From positions 1-64,000 of the forward strand of contig CAJPFN010000025.1 in the NCBI GenBank assembly GCA_905339215.1: a DNA stretch of 64,000 nt. Direction: 5' to 3'. Positions 1-8,772 of this stretch are shown in pieces (position 1 is the first letter of the stretch; the number at the start of each line of letters is the position of its first letter). The notes beneath the pieces were generated by a model. It was given only the letters and a program-made list of their open reading frames with translations, did not search any database and was not told where the DNA came from. A program made the position numbers and the translations under genes. This DNA comes from Rhizobiaceae bacterium (GTDB taxonomy: Bacteria > Pseudomonadota > Alphaproteobacteria > Rhizobiales > Rhizobiaceae).

Positions 1-1518
1 CACATCCACATGTCCTACACCGAGGGCAAGTACGACGGTCGCTACCTGTTCATGAACGACAAGGCCAACACGCGGGTCGCCCGCGTGCGCTGCGACGTCA
101 TGAAGCCGGACAAGATCCTCGAGATTCCGAACGCCAAGGCCATCCACGGCATGCGTCCGCAGAAGTGGCCGCGCACCAACTACATCTTCGCCAACGGCGA
201 GGACGAGGGTCCGCTGGTCAACGACGGCAAGATCCTCGACGATCCGAGCCAGTACGTGAACATCTTCACCGCGGTCGACGCCGACAAGATGGAGGTGGCG
301 TGGCAGGTGATTGTGTCGGGCAACCTCGACAATACCGATGCCGATTATGACGGCAAGTATGCCTTCTCGACGAGTTACAACTCCGAGATGGGCATGACGC
401 TCGCCGATATGACTGCGTCCGAGATGGACCATGTCGTGGTCTTCAACCTCGCGGAGATCGAGAAGGGCATCGCCGCCGGCGACTTCCAGGAGCTCAACGG
501 CGTCAAGGTGCTCGACGGCCGCAAGGGCCAGAACAAGAAGTACACGCGTTACATCCCGATCGCCAACAACCCGCACGGCTGCAACATGGGGCCGGACCGC
601 AAGCACCTGTGCATCGGCGGAAAGCTGTCGCCGACGGTCACCGTCATCGACGTCACCAAGCTCGACGCCGTGTTCAACGACGAGGCCGAGCCGCGCTCGG
701 TCGTCGTAGCCGAGCCGCAGCTCGGCCTCGGGCCGCTCCACACCGCGTTCGACGGCGAGGGCAACGCCTACACTTCGCTGTTCCTGGACAGCCAGGTGGT
801 GAAGTGGAACATCGAGAAGGCGATCCAGGCCTATGCGGGCGAGAAGGTGGATCCGATCATCCAGAAGGTGGACGTGCACTACCAGCCCGGTCACCTGAAG
901 ACGTCGATGGGCGAAACGCTCGAAGCTGACGGCAAGTGGCTGGTCTCGATGAACAAGTTCTCGAAGGACCGCTATATCAACGTCGGACCGCTGAAGCCCG
1001 AGAACGAGCAGCTCTTCTCGCTCGAGGGCGGCAAGATGACGCTCGTCCACGATGGTCCGACCTTCGCCGAGCCGCATGACTCCATCGCCGTCCATCGCTC
1101 GAAGCTCAATCCGCTCCACGTCTGGGACCGCAACGACCCGATGTGGGAGGATGCCCGGCAGCAGGCCAAGGCGGACGGCGTCGACCTCGACTGGGGTGCG
1201 GACGTCATCCGCGACGGCAACAAGGTGCGCGTCTACATGCACTCGGTCGCGCCGGCCTTCAGCCTGGAGAAGTTCACGGTGAAGGAAGGCGACGAGGTGA
1301 CGATTTACGTCACCAACATGGACGACGTCGAGGACCTGACCCACGGCTTCTGCCTGGGCGACCACGGCATCGCCATGGAGGTCGCGCCGCAGGCCACCGC
1401 TTCGGTGACCTTCACGGCGGCGAAGCCGGGTGTCTACTGGTACTACTGCCAGTGGTTCTGCCACGCGCTCCACATGGAAATGCGCGGCCGCATGTTCGTC
1501 GAACCGAAGGCTGCCTGA
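1..1518 (+). CDS. nosZ: Nitrous oxide reductase NosZ (5' end outside window)
   Basis: NosZ is the periplasmic copper enzyme that reduces N2O to N2, the last step of denitrification. The reading frame is open from base 1, so the N-terminus, including the expected Tat signal and the first CuZ histidines, lies upstream of the window. Candidate CuZ histidines are in NNPHG (His codon at 574), PLHTAF (739) and EPHDS (1075). The C-terminal cupredoxin domain carries the CuA motif [10 protein letters not shown] at 1447-1476, with both Cys, the His and the Met present. The first gene of a nosZDFYLX operon; nosD starts 2 bases after the stop. The gene order suggests the clade I, Tat-exported type. Identity is very secure; only the missing 5' end is uncertain. 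Confidence 0.98.
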   Translation, partial: HIHMSYTEGKYDGRYLFMNDKANTRVARVRCDVMKPDKILEIPNAKAIHGMRPQKWPRTNYIFANGEDEGPLVNDGKILDDPSQYVNIFTAVDADKMEVAWQVIVSGNLDNTDADYDGKYAFSTSYNSEMGMTLADMTASEMDHVVVFNLAEIEKGIAAGDFQELNGVKVLDGRKGQNKKYTRYIPIANNPHGCNMGPDRKHLCIGGKLSPTVTVIDVTKLDAVFNDEAEPRSVVVAEPQLGLGPLHTAFDGEGNAYTSLFLDSQVVKWNIEKAIQAYAGEKVDPIIQKVDVHYQPGHLKTSMGETLEADGKWLVSMNKFSKDRYINVGPLKPENEQLFSLEGGKMTLVHDGPTFAEPHDSIAVHRSKLNPLHVWDRNDPMWEDARQQAKADGVDLDWGADVIRDGNKVRVYMHSVAPAFSLEKFTVKEGDEVTIYVTNMDDVEDLTHGFCLGDHGIAMEVAPQATASVTFTAAKPGVYWYYCQWFCHALHMEMRGRMFVEPKAA

Positions 1519-1520
1519 CC

Positions 1521-2870
1521 ATGGTGCACACCCGGTTCCTCCGCTCGGCGATCGCAGCGTTGGTCATTGCCGCCGCATGCGCGGTGGCGGTGGCGGGCGA
1601 GCGCGTCGTACCGGCGGAGCCGGGAGCGCTCGCCAGGGCCGTCGCCGAGGCCGAGCCCGGCGACGTGCTCCTGCTCGAACCCGGCCGTCACGACGGCCCG
1701 GTGGTGCTCGACCGGCCTGTTACCCTTGACGGCGCCGGTCGAGCCATCGTTCAAGGCAACGGAGAGGGCAGCGTCATCGTCGTCACCGGCACGGACGTCA
1801 CGGTTCGCGGGCTGGAAATCCGCGGTTCGGGGAGTTCGCACCAACGTATCGATTCCGGTGTCCGCCTGATTCCGCCGGCGACCCGCGCGCGGATCGAGGA
1901 CAACCGCATCGTCGGCAACCTGCACGGCGTCGACGTACATGGCGCGCTGGACAGCGTCGTCACAGGCAACACGATCGTCGGCCGTACCGACTTTCGTATG
2001 AACGACCGTGGCAACGGCATCTACGTGTGGAAGGCGCCGGGCACCGTCATCGAGGGCAACGACATCAGCTTCGGCCGCGACGGCATCTTCTCCAACGCGT
2101 CGAGCAAGGGAACCTACCGTAACAACCTGTTCCGCGACCTGCGCTTCGCCGTCCACTACATGTACACCAACGACAGCGAGGTTTCGGGCAACGTCTCGAT
2201 CGGCAACCACCTCGGCTTCGCGTTGATGTTTTCCAACCGGATCGTCGTGCACGACAACCTGTCGCTGCGCGACCGCGCCCACGGTTTCATGCTGAACTAC
2301 GCCAACAACGTCGACATGCGTGGCAATCTGGTCCGCGGCGGCACCGAGAAGTGCACCTTCATCTACAACGCCCACCGCAACGCCATCGTCGGCAACCGCT
2401 TCGAGAATTGCGAGATCGGCATCCATTTCACCGCCGGCTCGGAGCGCAACCGGCTTGGCGGCAATGCCTTCATCGGCAATCGCAACCAGGTTAAATATGT
2501 CGGCACCCGGTATATCGAATGGAGCGACGGGGGCCGCGGCAACTACTGGTCGGATCATCCCGCCTTCGACCTCGACGGCGACGGCCTCGCCGACAGCCCG
2601 TTCCGCCCCAACGACCTGATGGATCACATCCTGTGGTCGCAGCCGGCCGCGAAGCTGCTGCTCGGTTCCCCGGCGGTGCAGCTGGTGCGCTGGAGCCAGG
2701 CGACGTTCCCCGCCATCCTTCCCGGCGGCGTCGTCGACAGCCATCCGTTGATGGCCGCTCCGGAAATCGCAGTTCCCGCGCCGGTCGCGGAGATGGAAGC
2801 AGCGGCGCAGCCGGCGTGGCTGCAGAAGAGGACAGAAGATGCAGACCTTGACCCTGTCGCAGGTCACTAA
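1521..2870 (+). CDS. nosD: NosD, periplasmic copper-site maturation protein
   Basis: NosD works with the NosFY ABC transporter to assemble the CuZ four-copper sulfide site of NosZ in the periplasm. The 449-residue product starts with a signal peptide (hydrophobic residues about 8-26, ending near AVAGE). It then has many short repeats built around G-N-x-I/V turns, typical of the right-handed beta-helix (CASH/pectate-lyase-like) fold of this family. The ATG at 1521 lies 2 bases after the nosZ stop. The frame runs on upstream through nosZ, but the signal peptide fixes this start. The 3' end overlaps nosF by 32 bases, longer than the 4-base overlaps elsewhere in the operon. Confidence 0.95.
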   Translation: MVHTRFLRSAIAALVIAAACAVAVAGERVVPAEPGALARAVAEAEPGDVLLLEPGRHDGPVVLDRPVTLDGAGRAIVQGNGEGSVIVVTGTDVTVRGLEIRGSGSSHQRIDSGVRLIPPATRARIEDNRIVGNLHGVDVHGALDSVVTGNTIVGRTDFRMNDRGNGIYVWKAPGTVIEGNDISFGRDGIFSNASSKGTYRNNLFRDLRFAVHYMYTNDSEVSGNVSIGNHLGFALMFSNRIVVHDNLSLRDRAHGFMLNYANNVDMRGNLVRGGTEKCTFIYNAHRNAIVGNRFENCEIGIHFTAGSERNRLGGNAFIGNRNQVKYVGTRYIEWSDGGRGNYWSDHPAFDLDGDGLADSPFRPNDLMDHILWSQPAAKLLLGSPAVQLVRWSQATFPAILPGGVVDSHPLMAAPEIAVPAPVAEMEAAAQPAWLQKRTEDADLDPVAGH

Positions 2871-3732
2871 GACCTTCGAAGGCAACGCGGCGCTCTCTTC
2901 CGTATCGTTGGCGGTCGCGCCTGGCGAGCGGGTGGCGCTGCTCGGCCACAACGGCGCCGGCAAGTCGACACTGATGAAGATCGTTCTGGGGCTCATTCCC
3001 GCTGACCGCGGCGAGATCCATATCGTCGAGGCAAGGCCGGGGAGCCACGCCGCGCGCGCCGCCACCGCCTACCTGCCGGAGAACGTCGCCTTCCACCCCG
3101 CGCTTACCGGCGTCGAGCAGTTACGCTGCTACCTTCGTCTGCGTGGCGAGGACCCGGCCGATGCGGAGGGCCTGCTCGATCGCGTCGGCCTCGGCGAGGC
3201 CGGGCGACGTCGCATTGGCACCTATTCGAAAGGCATGCGCCAGCGCGTCGGGCTCGCCCAGGCCCTCATTGGCCGGCCCCGGCTGCTCGTGCTCGACGAG
3301 CCGACCAGCGGGCTCGATCCCGTCTCGCGCCGCGAGTTCTACGCGTTGCTCGACGAACTGGCGCAAACCGGCGCCGCAATCCTGCTGTCGAGCCACGCGC
3401 TCACTGAGGTCGAGGCGCGGACTGACCGCATCGCCATTCTCAGCCGCGGCCATCTGGTGGCCGACGACACGCTGACCAATCTGCGCCGGGTGGCGGCGCT
3501 GCCGATCCACCTACAGGTCTCGGCACGACCGGACGCCGCCGACGAGGTGGCCCGACGGCTCGCCGGCGAGCGTCACAACGGCACCCGCGTGGACCTGGTG
3601 TGCGACCACGACCAGAAACTCGCCCGGCTCGGGCAGATCGCCGAGCTCGGCACCCTGGTCGAGGACGTGCACGTGATCCCGCCCAGCCTCGAAGACATCT
3701 ACGCCCACTTCAGCGGGAGAGTCCCGTCATGA
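2839..3732 (+). CDS. nosF: NosF, ABC transporter ATP-binding subunit
   Basis: Cytoplasmic ATPase of the NosFY transporter, which is thought to energise delivery of a sulfur species used to mature the CuZ centre with NosD. The 297-residue protein has Walker A GHNGAGKST (residues 36-44), signature SKGMRQR (about 130-136) and Walker B LLVLDEPTSGLD (about 149-160). A C-terminal accessory region of about 90 residues follows. The ATG at 2839 lies inside the end of nosD. The stop overlaps the nosY start (ATGA), so translation of the two is probably coupled. Confidence 0.95.
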   Translation: MQTLTLSQVTKTFEGNAALSSVSLAVAPGERVALLGHNGAGKSTLMKIVLGLIPADRGEIHIVEARPGSHAARAATAYLPENVAFHPALTGVEQLRCYLRLRGEDPADAEGLLDRVGLGEAGRRRIGTYSKGMRQRVGLAQALIGRPRLLVLDEPTSGLDPVSRREFYALLDELAQTGAAILLSSHALTEVEARTDRIAILSRGHLVADDTLTNLRRVAALPIHLQVSARPDAADEVARRLAGERHNGTRVDLVCDHDQKLARLGQIAELGTLVEDVHVIPPSLEDIYAHFSGRVPS

Positions 3733-4550
3733 ACCGCGTCGCGGCAATCGCCGGTTCCGAATTCCGCATCGCGCTTCGCAACCGCTGGGTGGCGATCGCC
3801 GTCGTCATGATGGCGCTGTTCGCCCTGGTCCTGTCGGCTGCGGGCAGCGCGCCGACAGGCCAGCTCGGCGCCGACAAGCTGTCGGTCACGGTGGCTAGCC
3901 TGACCAGCCTTGCCGTCTACCTGGTGCCGCTGATGGCGCTGCTAATGGCGTTCGACGCCGTCGCGGGCGAGGTCGAGCGCGGCACGCTGCCGCTCGTGCT
4001 CACCTATCCGGTGTCGCGGCCGGAAATCCTGGCGGGCAAGTTCGCCGCGCACCTCGCCACGCTCGCCATCGCCGTCGGCGCGGGCTACGCCATTGCGGCG
4101 GCGGCGGCGATGTGGATGGATCCGCGCGCCTCGGAGGGCTTTCCGGCGCTGGCGCGGCTGTTCTGGACGTCTCTGCTGCTCGGCGCCACCTTCCTCGGCC
4201 TCGCCTACGCAATCTCTGCCGTGGCGCGACGGCCGGGCGCGGCGGCCGGACTCGCCATCGGGCTCTGGCTCGTCTTCATCGTCCTCTACGATCTCGGCCT
4301 GCTTGCCGGCGTCGTCGCCGACGGCGGCGGCGCCTTTACCACCGCCGTCTTCCCGTGGCTGATCCTCGCCAATCCGGCCGACGCGTTCCGCCTCTACAAC
4401 CTCGCCGCCTCGGAGGCGACGGCCGCGGCCGCCGGCATCGCCGGCGCGGCGAACACGATTCCGCCCGCGCAGGCGCTCGCCTCGTTGCTGTTCTGGCCGG
4501 CGGCGGCTTTCCTGGCTGCGGTCGCGGCCTTCCGAAAGGTGACACCATGA
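3729..4550 (+). CDS. nosY: NosY, ABC transporter membrane subunit
   Basis: Inner-membrane permease partner of NosF, needed for CuZ assembly in NosZ. The 273-residue product is very hydrophobic, with about six predicted membrane segments starting near residues 20-40, and contains the conserved cytoplasmic stretch around ERGTLPLVLTYPVSR between segments 2 and 3. It belongs to the ABC-2 permease family (NosY type). The start codon overlaps the nosF stop by 4 bases, and the stop overlaps the nosL ATG in the same way. An operon position between nosF and nosL makes the identity secure despite weak sequence conservation in such permeases. Confidence 0.93.
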   Translation: MNRVAAIAGSEFRIALRNRWVAIAVVMMALFALVLSAAGSAPTGQLGADKLSVTVASLTSLAVYLVPLMALLMAFDAVAGEVERGTLPLVLTYPVSRPEILAGKFAAHLATLAIAVGAGYAIAAAAAMWMDPRASEGFPALARLFWTSLLLGATFLGLAYAISAVARRPGAAAGLAIGLWLVFIVLYDLGLLAGVVADGGGAFTTAVFPWLILANPADAFRLYNLAASEATAAAAGIAGAANTIPPAQALASLLFWPAAAFLAAVAAFRKVTP

Positions 4551-5101
4551 AGGCGAAGATGGTTCTGTTCGCCGCACTGTTTGCGCTGGCCGGGTGCAGC
4601 GACGACACGACGGCGTCCATCCCCAAGGCGGTGACGATGACCGAGGAAGCCCTCGGCCACTACTGCCAGATGAACCTGACTGAGCATCCCGGACCGAAGG
4701 CGCAGGTGCACCTCGACGGGCTGCCGCAGCCGCTGTTCTTCAGCCAGGTGCGTGACGCCATCGCCTACCAGCGCATGCCGGAGCAGTCGCACGCGATCCG
4801 CACGGTCTACGTCTCCGACATGGGCGCGCCGGCGGCGAGTTGGGAACAGCCCGGCGTCGACAACTGGATCCTGGCCGACAAGGCGCTGTTCGTCGTCGGG
4901 TCGCGGATCACGGGCGGCATGGGCGCGCCGGAACTCGTACCCTTTTCCGCGCGGCAAAAGGCGGAGGCTTTCGTCGCCGAGAATGGCGGCGAGATCCGCG
5001 AACTCGCGCAGATCGAAGACGAGGACGTGCTGACGCCGGTGGAGTTTGCCACCGACGCCGACGGCAACTTCCTCCCTCCCGAGACGGAGCAGGACCATTG
5101 A
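4547..5101 (+). CDS. nosL: NosL, copper-chaperone lipoprotein
   Basis: NosL is an outer or periplasmic-face lipoprotein that binds Cu(I) and delivers copper to NosD/NosZ during maturation. The 184-residue product has a type II signal with lipobox LAGC (Cys17). Its metal-binding signature is YCQMNLTEHPGPKAQ, in which Cys40 and Met42 are the likely copper ligands. The ATG at 4547 overlaps the nosY stop. The stop TGA overlaps a TTG start of the next gene. Length and motif match the NosL family well. Confidence 0.95.
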   Translation: MKAKMVLFAALFALAGCSDDTTASIPKAVTMTEEALGHYCQMNLTEHPGPKAQVHLDGLPQPLFFSQVRDAIAYQRMPEQSHAIRTVYVSDMGAPAASWEQPGVDNWILADKALFVVGSRITGGMGAPELVPFSARQKAEAFVAENGGEIRELAQIEDEDVLTPVEFATDADGNFLPPETEQDH

Positions 5102-6051
5102 CACAGGATTCCGCCACCATCACCCGCCGCCGCTTCGTGGCGATCTCGGCCTCCGCGCTGGGCGCGGCGATTGCCGGACTACCCATGGCGGCCGGCGCCG
5201 CGACGCCGCTGACACGCTGGCGCGGCGTTGCGCTCGGCGCTGAGGCGTCGATTTCGCTCCGACACCCTGAGGCCGGGCGCATCATCACCGCCTGCCGTGC
5301 CGAGATCGCGCGACTGGAGAGGATCTTCAGCCTCTATGACGCCGAATCGGTCCTGACCCGACTCAACGCCGACGGGCGCCTCGACGCGCCGCCGTTCGAA
5401 CTCCTCGAACTGCTCGGTCAATGCGATGTTCTGAACGCGGCGACGGGCGGACTGTTCGACCCGACGGTTCAGCCATTGTGGGCGGCCTATGCCGAGGCAT
5501 TCGCCGGCGGGCGCGCGCCGGACGCCGACGCCATCGACCGGGCGTTGGAGCGCGTCGGCTGGTCGGGCGTTTCGGCTGAGGCGGGGCAGATCGCATTCGC
5601 CCGGCCTGGCATGGCGATAACCCTCAACGGCATTGCCCAGGGATACGTAGCCGACCGCGTCGCCGCGCTGCTGCGTGCTGAGGGGTTGACCGACGTGTTG
5701 GTCAATACCGGCGAGATGCGGGCGCTCGGAGGCCATCCCGACGGCGGTGCCTGGCCGGTCTCGTTCGACGACGGGAGTGGTGCGCCTGCCGGCTCGATCG
5801 ACCTGCGTGACGCGGCGCTGGCGAGTTCGGCGCCGCTCGGCACCGCCTTCGATGCCGAGGGCAGGGTGGGGCACATCCTCGATCCGCGGAGCGGCAAGCC
5901 CGCGGCGCCCGCCTGGCGGCTGGTGTCGGTGACCGCCAGGACGGCGGCGCTCGCCGACGGTCTGAGCACGGCGTTCTGCCTGATGTCGCGCGCCGAGATC
6001 GAGCGCACGCTCGCCAGCTTCCCGGACGCAGCGCTGGCGCATCTGGCCTGA
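5098..6051 (+). CDS. nosX: NosX, ApbE-type FAD:protein FMN transferase
   Basis: NosX belongs to the ApbE family, which attaches FMN covalently to Thr/Ser of target flavoproteins; in denitrifiers the target is NosR, the membrane electron donor to NosZ. I place the start at TTG 5098, which overlaps the nosL stop (TTGA). It gives 317 residues beginning with a Tat signal, TRRRFVAIS, followed by a hydrophobic stretch and AGAA. Any later start would lose this signal. Family motifs are visible: FSLYDAESVLTRLN, the glycine-rich GIAQGYVADR, VNTGEMRALG, HILDPRSGKP and ADGLSTAF. It ends the nos operon and is convergent with the next gene, 10 bases away. NosR itself is not in the window and should lie upstream of nosZ. 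Confidence 0.92.
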   Translation: MTQDSATITRRRFVAISASALGAAIAGLPMAAGAATPLTRWRGVALGAEASISLRHPEAGRIITACRAEIARLERIFSLYDAESVLTRLNADGRLDAPPFELLELLGQCDVLNAATGGLFDPTVQPLWAAYAEAFAGGRAPDADAIDRALERVGWSGVSAEAGQIAFARPGMAITLNGIAQGYVADRVAALLRAEGLTDVLVNTGEMRALGGHPDGGAWPVSFDDGSGAPAGSIDLRDAALASSAPLGTAFDAEGRVGHILDPRSGKPAAPAWRLVSVTARTAALADGLSTAFCLMSRAEIERTLASFPDAALAHLA

Positions 6052-6061
6052 CGGCGCGCCA

Positions 6062-7692
6062 TCAGCCGGCGGCGCGGGCATCCTCCAGGATCATCGCCGA
6101 CCCCTTCTCGGCGATCATGATGGTCGGTGAGTTGGTATTGCCCGACGTGATCGTCGGCATGACCGAGGCGTCGACGACGCGCAGGCCAGAAACGCCGCGC
6201 ACCCGCAGTCGTCCGTCGACGACCGCGCGCTCGTCGCCGTCGGGGCCCATCCGCGCCGTGCCGACGGGGTGGAAGATCGTCGTGCCGAGATCGCCTGCGG
6301 CGACGAGGAGGTCCTCGTCGGAGGCGACATGGGCGCCGGGCTTGTATTCCGCCGGCCGGTAAGGCGCCATCGCCGGCTGCGAGACGATGCGTCGCGCCCA
6401 CTTCAGCGACTCCACGGCGACGCGGCGATCATCCTCCGTCGACAGATAGTTTGGCCGGATGTCGGGCTGCGCTGTCGCGTCTGGGCCGGCGAGGTGCAGC
6501 GAGCCGCGGCTGGTGGGGCGCAGATTGCAGACGCTCGCCGTGAATGCTTCGAACGGGTGCAGGCCGTCGCCCCAGTTGTCGAGCGACAGCGGCTGGAAGT
6601 GAAATTCGATGTTGGCGGTCTCGTATTCGGGCGAGGAGCGGACGAAAGCACCCATTTGCGAGGGTGCCATGGTCAGCGGCCCGCGGCGGCGCAACGCGTA
6701 GTCGAAGCCCATCATGGCGCGGTGGAAGAGGTTCTTGTAGTCGCCGTTCAGAGTGCGGATGCCGCTGACTCTGTAAATCGGGCGGATCTGCAGATGGTCC
6801 TGCAGGTTCTCGCCGACGCCGGGCAGGGCGACGAGCGGCTCGACGCCGCGGACCTTGAGGATGTCGGGACGGCCGATGCCGGAGCGCTCGAGGATGACCG
6901 GCGAGGCGACAGCGCCCGCCGACAGCACGATTTCGCCGCGCGCGGTGGCGGTCATGCGGCGACCGTCCTTGACGTAGACGATCCGCCGGGCGCGGCCGCC
7001 CTCGATCTCGACGCGGTCGACGATCGCGCCGGTCTCGACGCGCAGGTTCGGCCGCCCCAGCACCGGCTTGAGGAAGCCCGCGCCGCGCTCCAGCGGCGAC
7101 CGGTCTTCTGGTTGACCTGGAAGTAGGAGGAGCCGGAATTGTCGCCGGTGTTGAAGTCGTCGATGCGCGGGATACCCGCCTGTTCGGCGGCGTCGCGCAG
7201 CCGGTCGAGGATCGCCCAGCGGATGCGCGGATGCTCGACGCGCCACTCGCCGCCGGAACGATGGAACGGGCCGTCGCCGTCCTGGTGGTCCTCATGCTTC
7301 AGGAAGAAGGGCAGCACGTCGGCCCAGCCCCAGCCGGTCATTCCCATCTGCCGCCAGCCGTCATAGTCGCGCGCCTGCCCGCGCATATAGATCATGGCGT
7401 TGATGGCGGATGAGCCGCCCAGCACTTTGCCGCGCGGATAGGCGAGGGCGCGGCCGTTGAGGCCGGGCTCCGCGGCGGTCCTGAACAGCCAGTCGGCGCG
7501 CGGATTTCCGATGGCGAAGAGATAACCGACCGGGATGTGGAACCAGATCCAGTTGTCGCGGCCACCGCCCTCCAGCAGCAGCACGCGGTTCTTCGGATCG
7601 GCCGACAAGCGGTTGGCCAGCACGCAGCCCGCCGAACCGGCGCCCGCGACGATGTAGTCGTACTCGCCGTCCAGAACGCTGATGTTCGACAA
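6062..7692 (-). pseudogene. GMC-family FAD oxidoreductase (choline-dehydrogenase-like) with a single-base frameshift
   Basis: GMC flavoenzymes oxidise alcohols with FAD. The 5' part encodes the FAD-binding motif VAGAGSAGCVLANRLS and GGSSAINAMIYMRGQ, running to TGRRWSAAR. The sense frame then shifts, and the rest continues one frame over as FLKPVLGRPNL to the C-terminal [20 protein letters not shown], with the catalytic HPVGTARMG. The lesion is in the CCC run at 7077-7079: adding one base restores a 544-codon frame (1631+1 bases) with no further break. The proposed start is TTG 7692 with AGGGAGG upstream; an ATG at 7788 is also in frame. It is either a recent inactivation or a homopolymer sequencing error. 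The neighbouring genes suggest it was part of a carboxylate/alcohol catabolic cluster. Confidence 0.85.
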
Positions 7693-7763
7693 CGACGCCT
7701 CCCTGCGAATCTTGATGCCGCGCGACCATATCCTGTCGTCGCCGAGAAATGCAGCGCCTGCAT

Positions 7764-7779
7764 AAACAATCGTTTGTTT
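7764..7779. promoter_or_regulatory. Perfect 16-bp inverted repeat, candidate TetR-type operator
   Basis: AAACAA, spacer TCGT, TTGTTT: perfect 6-bp arms in an AT-rich patch of an otherwise very GC-rich gap. The site is 72 bases upstream of the TTG start of the frameshifted GMC gene and downstream of the dehydrogenase gene. Shape and size fit a homodimeric repressor of the TetR/AcrR class, and a TetR gene (13012-13719) lies in the same cluster. The link to that protein is inference only. Confidence 0.5.
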
Positions 7780-7834
7780 CTGGTCCATCGCCGCATTACG
7801 AGGATGCCGCCGCGCAGATGGTGCGTGGTCACGC

Positions 7835-8764
7835 CTATCGGCTGCCCTTCGTCGACAAACGTCCGTGCGGCACCGGCAGGCCGCTCTCGGCATCGGTGAG
7901 CAGGGAGACCGCGGCGAACTCCAGTTCGCCCCAGCCGCGCGCGATCGTCTCGGCCAGCCGCTCGCGTAAAAGCCCCGCCGCGGCCATCGAAGCGCCGCTC
8001 GCGGCGCCTTGCGCGAGCGCGAGGTCGAGGTCCTTCATCGCCAGCCGCGCCGGCGCGGTGGCCGGCTCGAAGGCGCGGTCGAGCACCTTCCGCCCGTAGA
8101 CGGCGAAGATGCGCTTGCCGAAGTCCGTCTCCCACATCAGGTCCATCATCGCCGCGCGCGGCAGCCCGGACTTTTCGGCCAGCGCCAGCGCCTCGCCGAT
8201 TGCCTCGGTGACCGCGAAGAGCAGGAAGTTGTTGGCGAGTTTGGCGACCACTGCGTGGCGGGGCCTCTCGCCGACGACGAGCGTCTTCTGCGCCAGCGCG
8301 GCGAAGACCGCGGCGAGACGTTCGATCGCCTGCGCCGGCCCGGAGGTCGCGAGGTAGAGTGTGCCGGCAGCGGCCATCGCCGCGCTGCCGAGCAGCGGTG
8401 CGGAGACGGCGTGCTGGCCGCGGCGGCCGTGCTCCTCCTCGAGTCTGTCGGCAAGCGGAGGCGAAATCGTCGAGCAGGAAAGATGGATCGCGCCGGGACG
8501 CATGGCTTCCGCAAGGCCGTCTTTACCGAAGACAACGTCCGAGACCGCCGTATCGTCGAACAGCACCGAGATCACAACGTCGCTGTCGGCGGCGGCTTCG
8601 CCCGGCGCCGCGGCCAGCCGGGCACCGGCGGCGGCGAGCGGAGCTGCGCGCTCCGGCGAGCGGTTCCAGACGGCGAGTGGAAAATCGGCGCCGAGCAAGC
8701 GCATTGCCATCGGCGCTCCCATGGCGCCAAGGCCGACGAATCCGATTGATGGGAGGGATGACAT
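7835..8764 (-). CDS. NAD(P)-dependent beta-hydroxyacid dehydrogenase (3-hydroxyisobutyrate dehydrogenase family)
   Basis: The 309-residue product has the family Rossmann motif GFVGLGAMGAPMA (residues 8-20) and the catalytic-lysine region AKLANNF (Lys175, Asn179). A helical C-terminal domain with two family-typical segments follows. These enzymes oxidise short beta-hydroxyacids with NAD(P), or run the reverse reaction on aldehydes such as succinate semialdehyde. The usual substrate loop DAPVSGG is replaced by SAPLLGS (about 121-127), so the substrate is probably not 3-hydroxyisobutyrate. It is the last gene of a minus-strand operon with the MBL-fold hydrolase (8-base gap) and a TRAP transporter. 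Confidence 0.85.
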   Translation of the reverse strand: MSSLPSIGFVGLGAMGAPMAMRLLGADFPLAVWNRSPERAAPLAAAGARLAAAPGEAAADSDVVISVLFDDTAVSDVVFGKDGLAEAMRPGAIHLSCSTISPPLADRLEEEHGRRGQHAVSAPLLGSAAMAAAGTLYLATSGPAQAIERLAAVFAALAQKTLVVGERPRHAVVAKLANNFLLFAVTEAIGEALALAEKSGLPRAAMMDLMWETDFGKRIFAVYGRKVLDRAFEPATAPARLAMKDLDLALAQGAASGASMAAAGLLRERLAETIARGWGELEFAAVSLLTDAESGLPVPHGRLSTKGSR

Positions 8765-8772
8765 CGCGACTC

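Noticed and set aside
1443-3065. 540-codon open frame antisense to nosD
   Set aside because: High-GC shadow frame; it has no recognisable domain and overlaps a clear nosD beta-helix protein with signal peptide.
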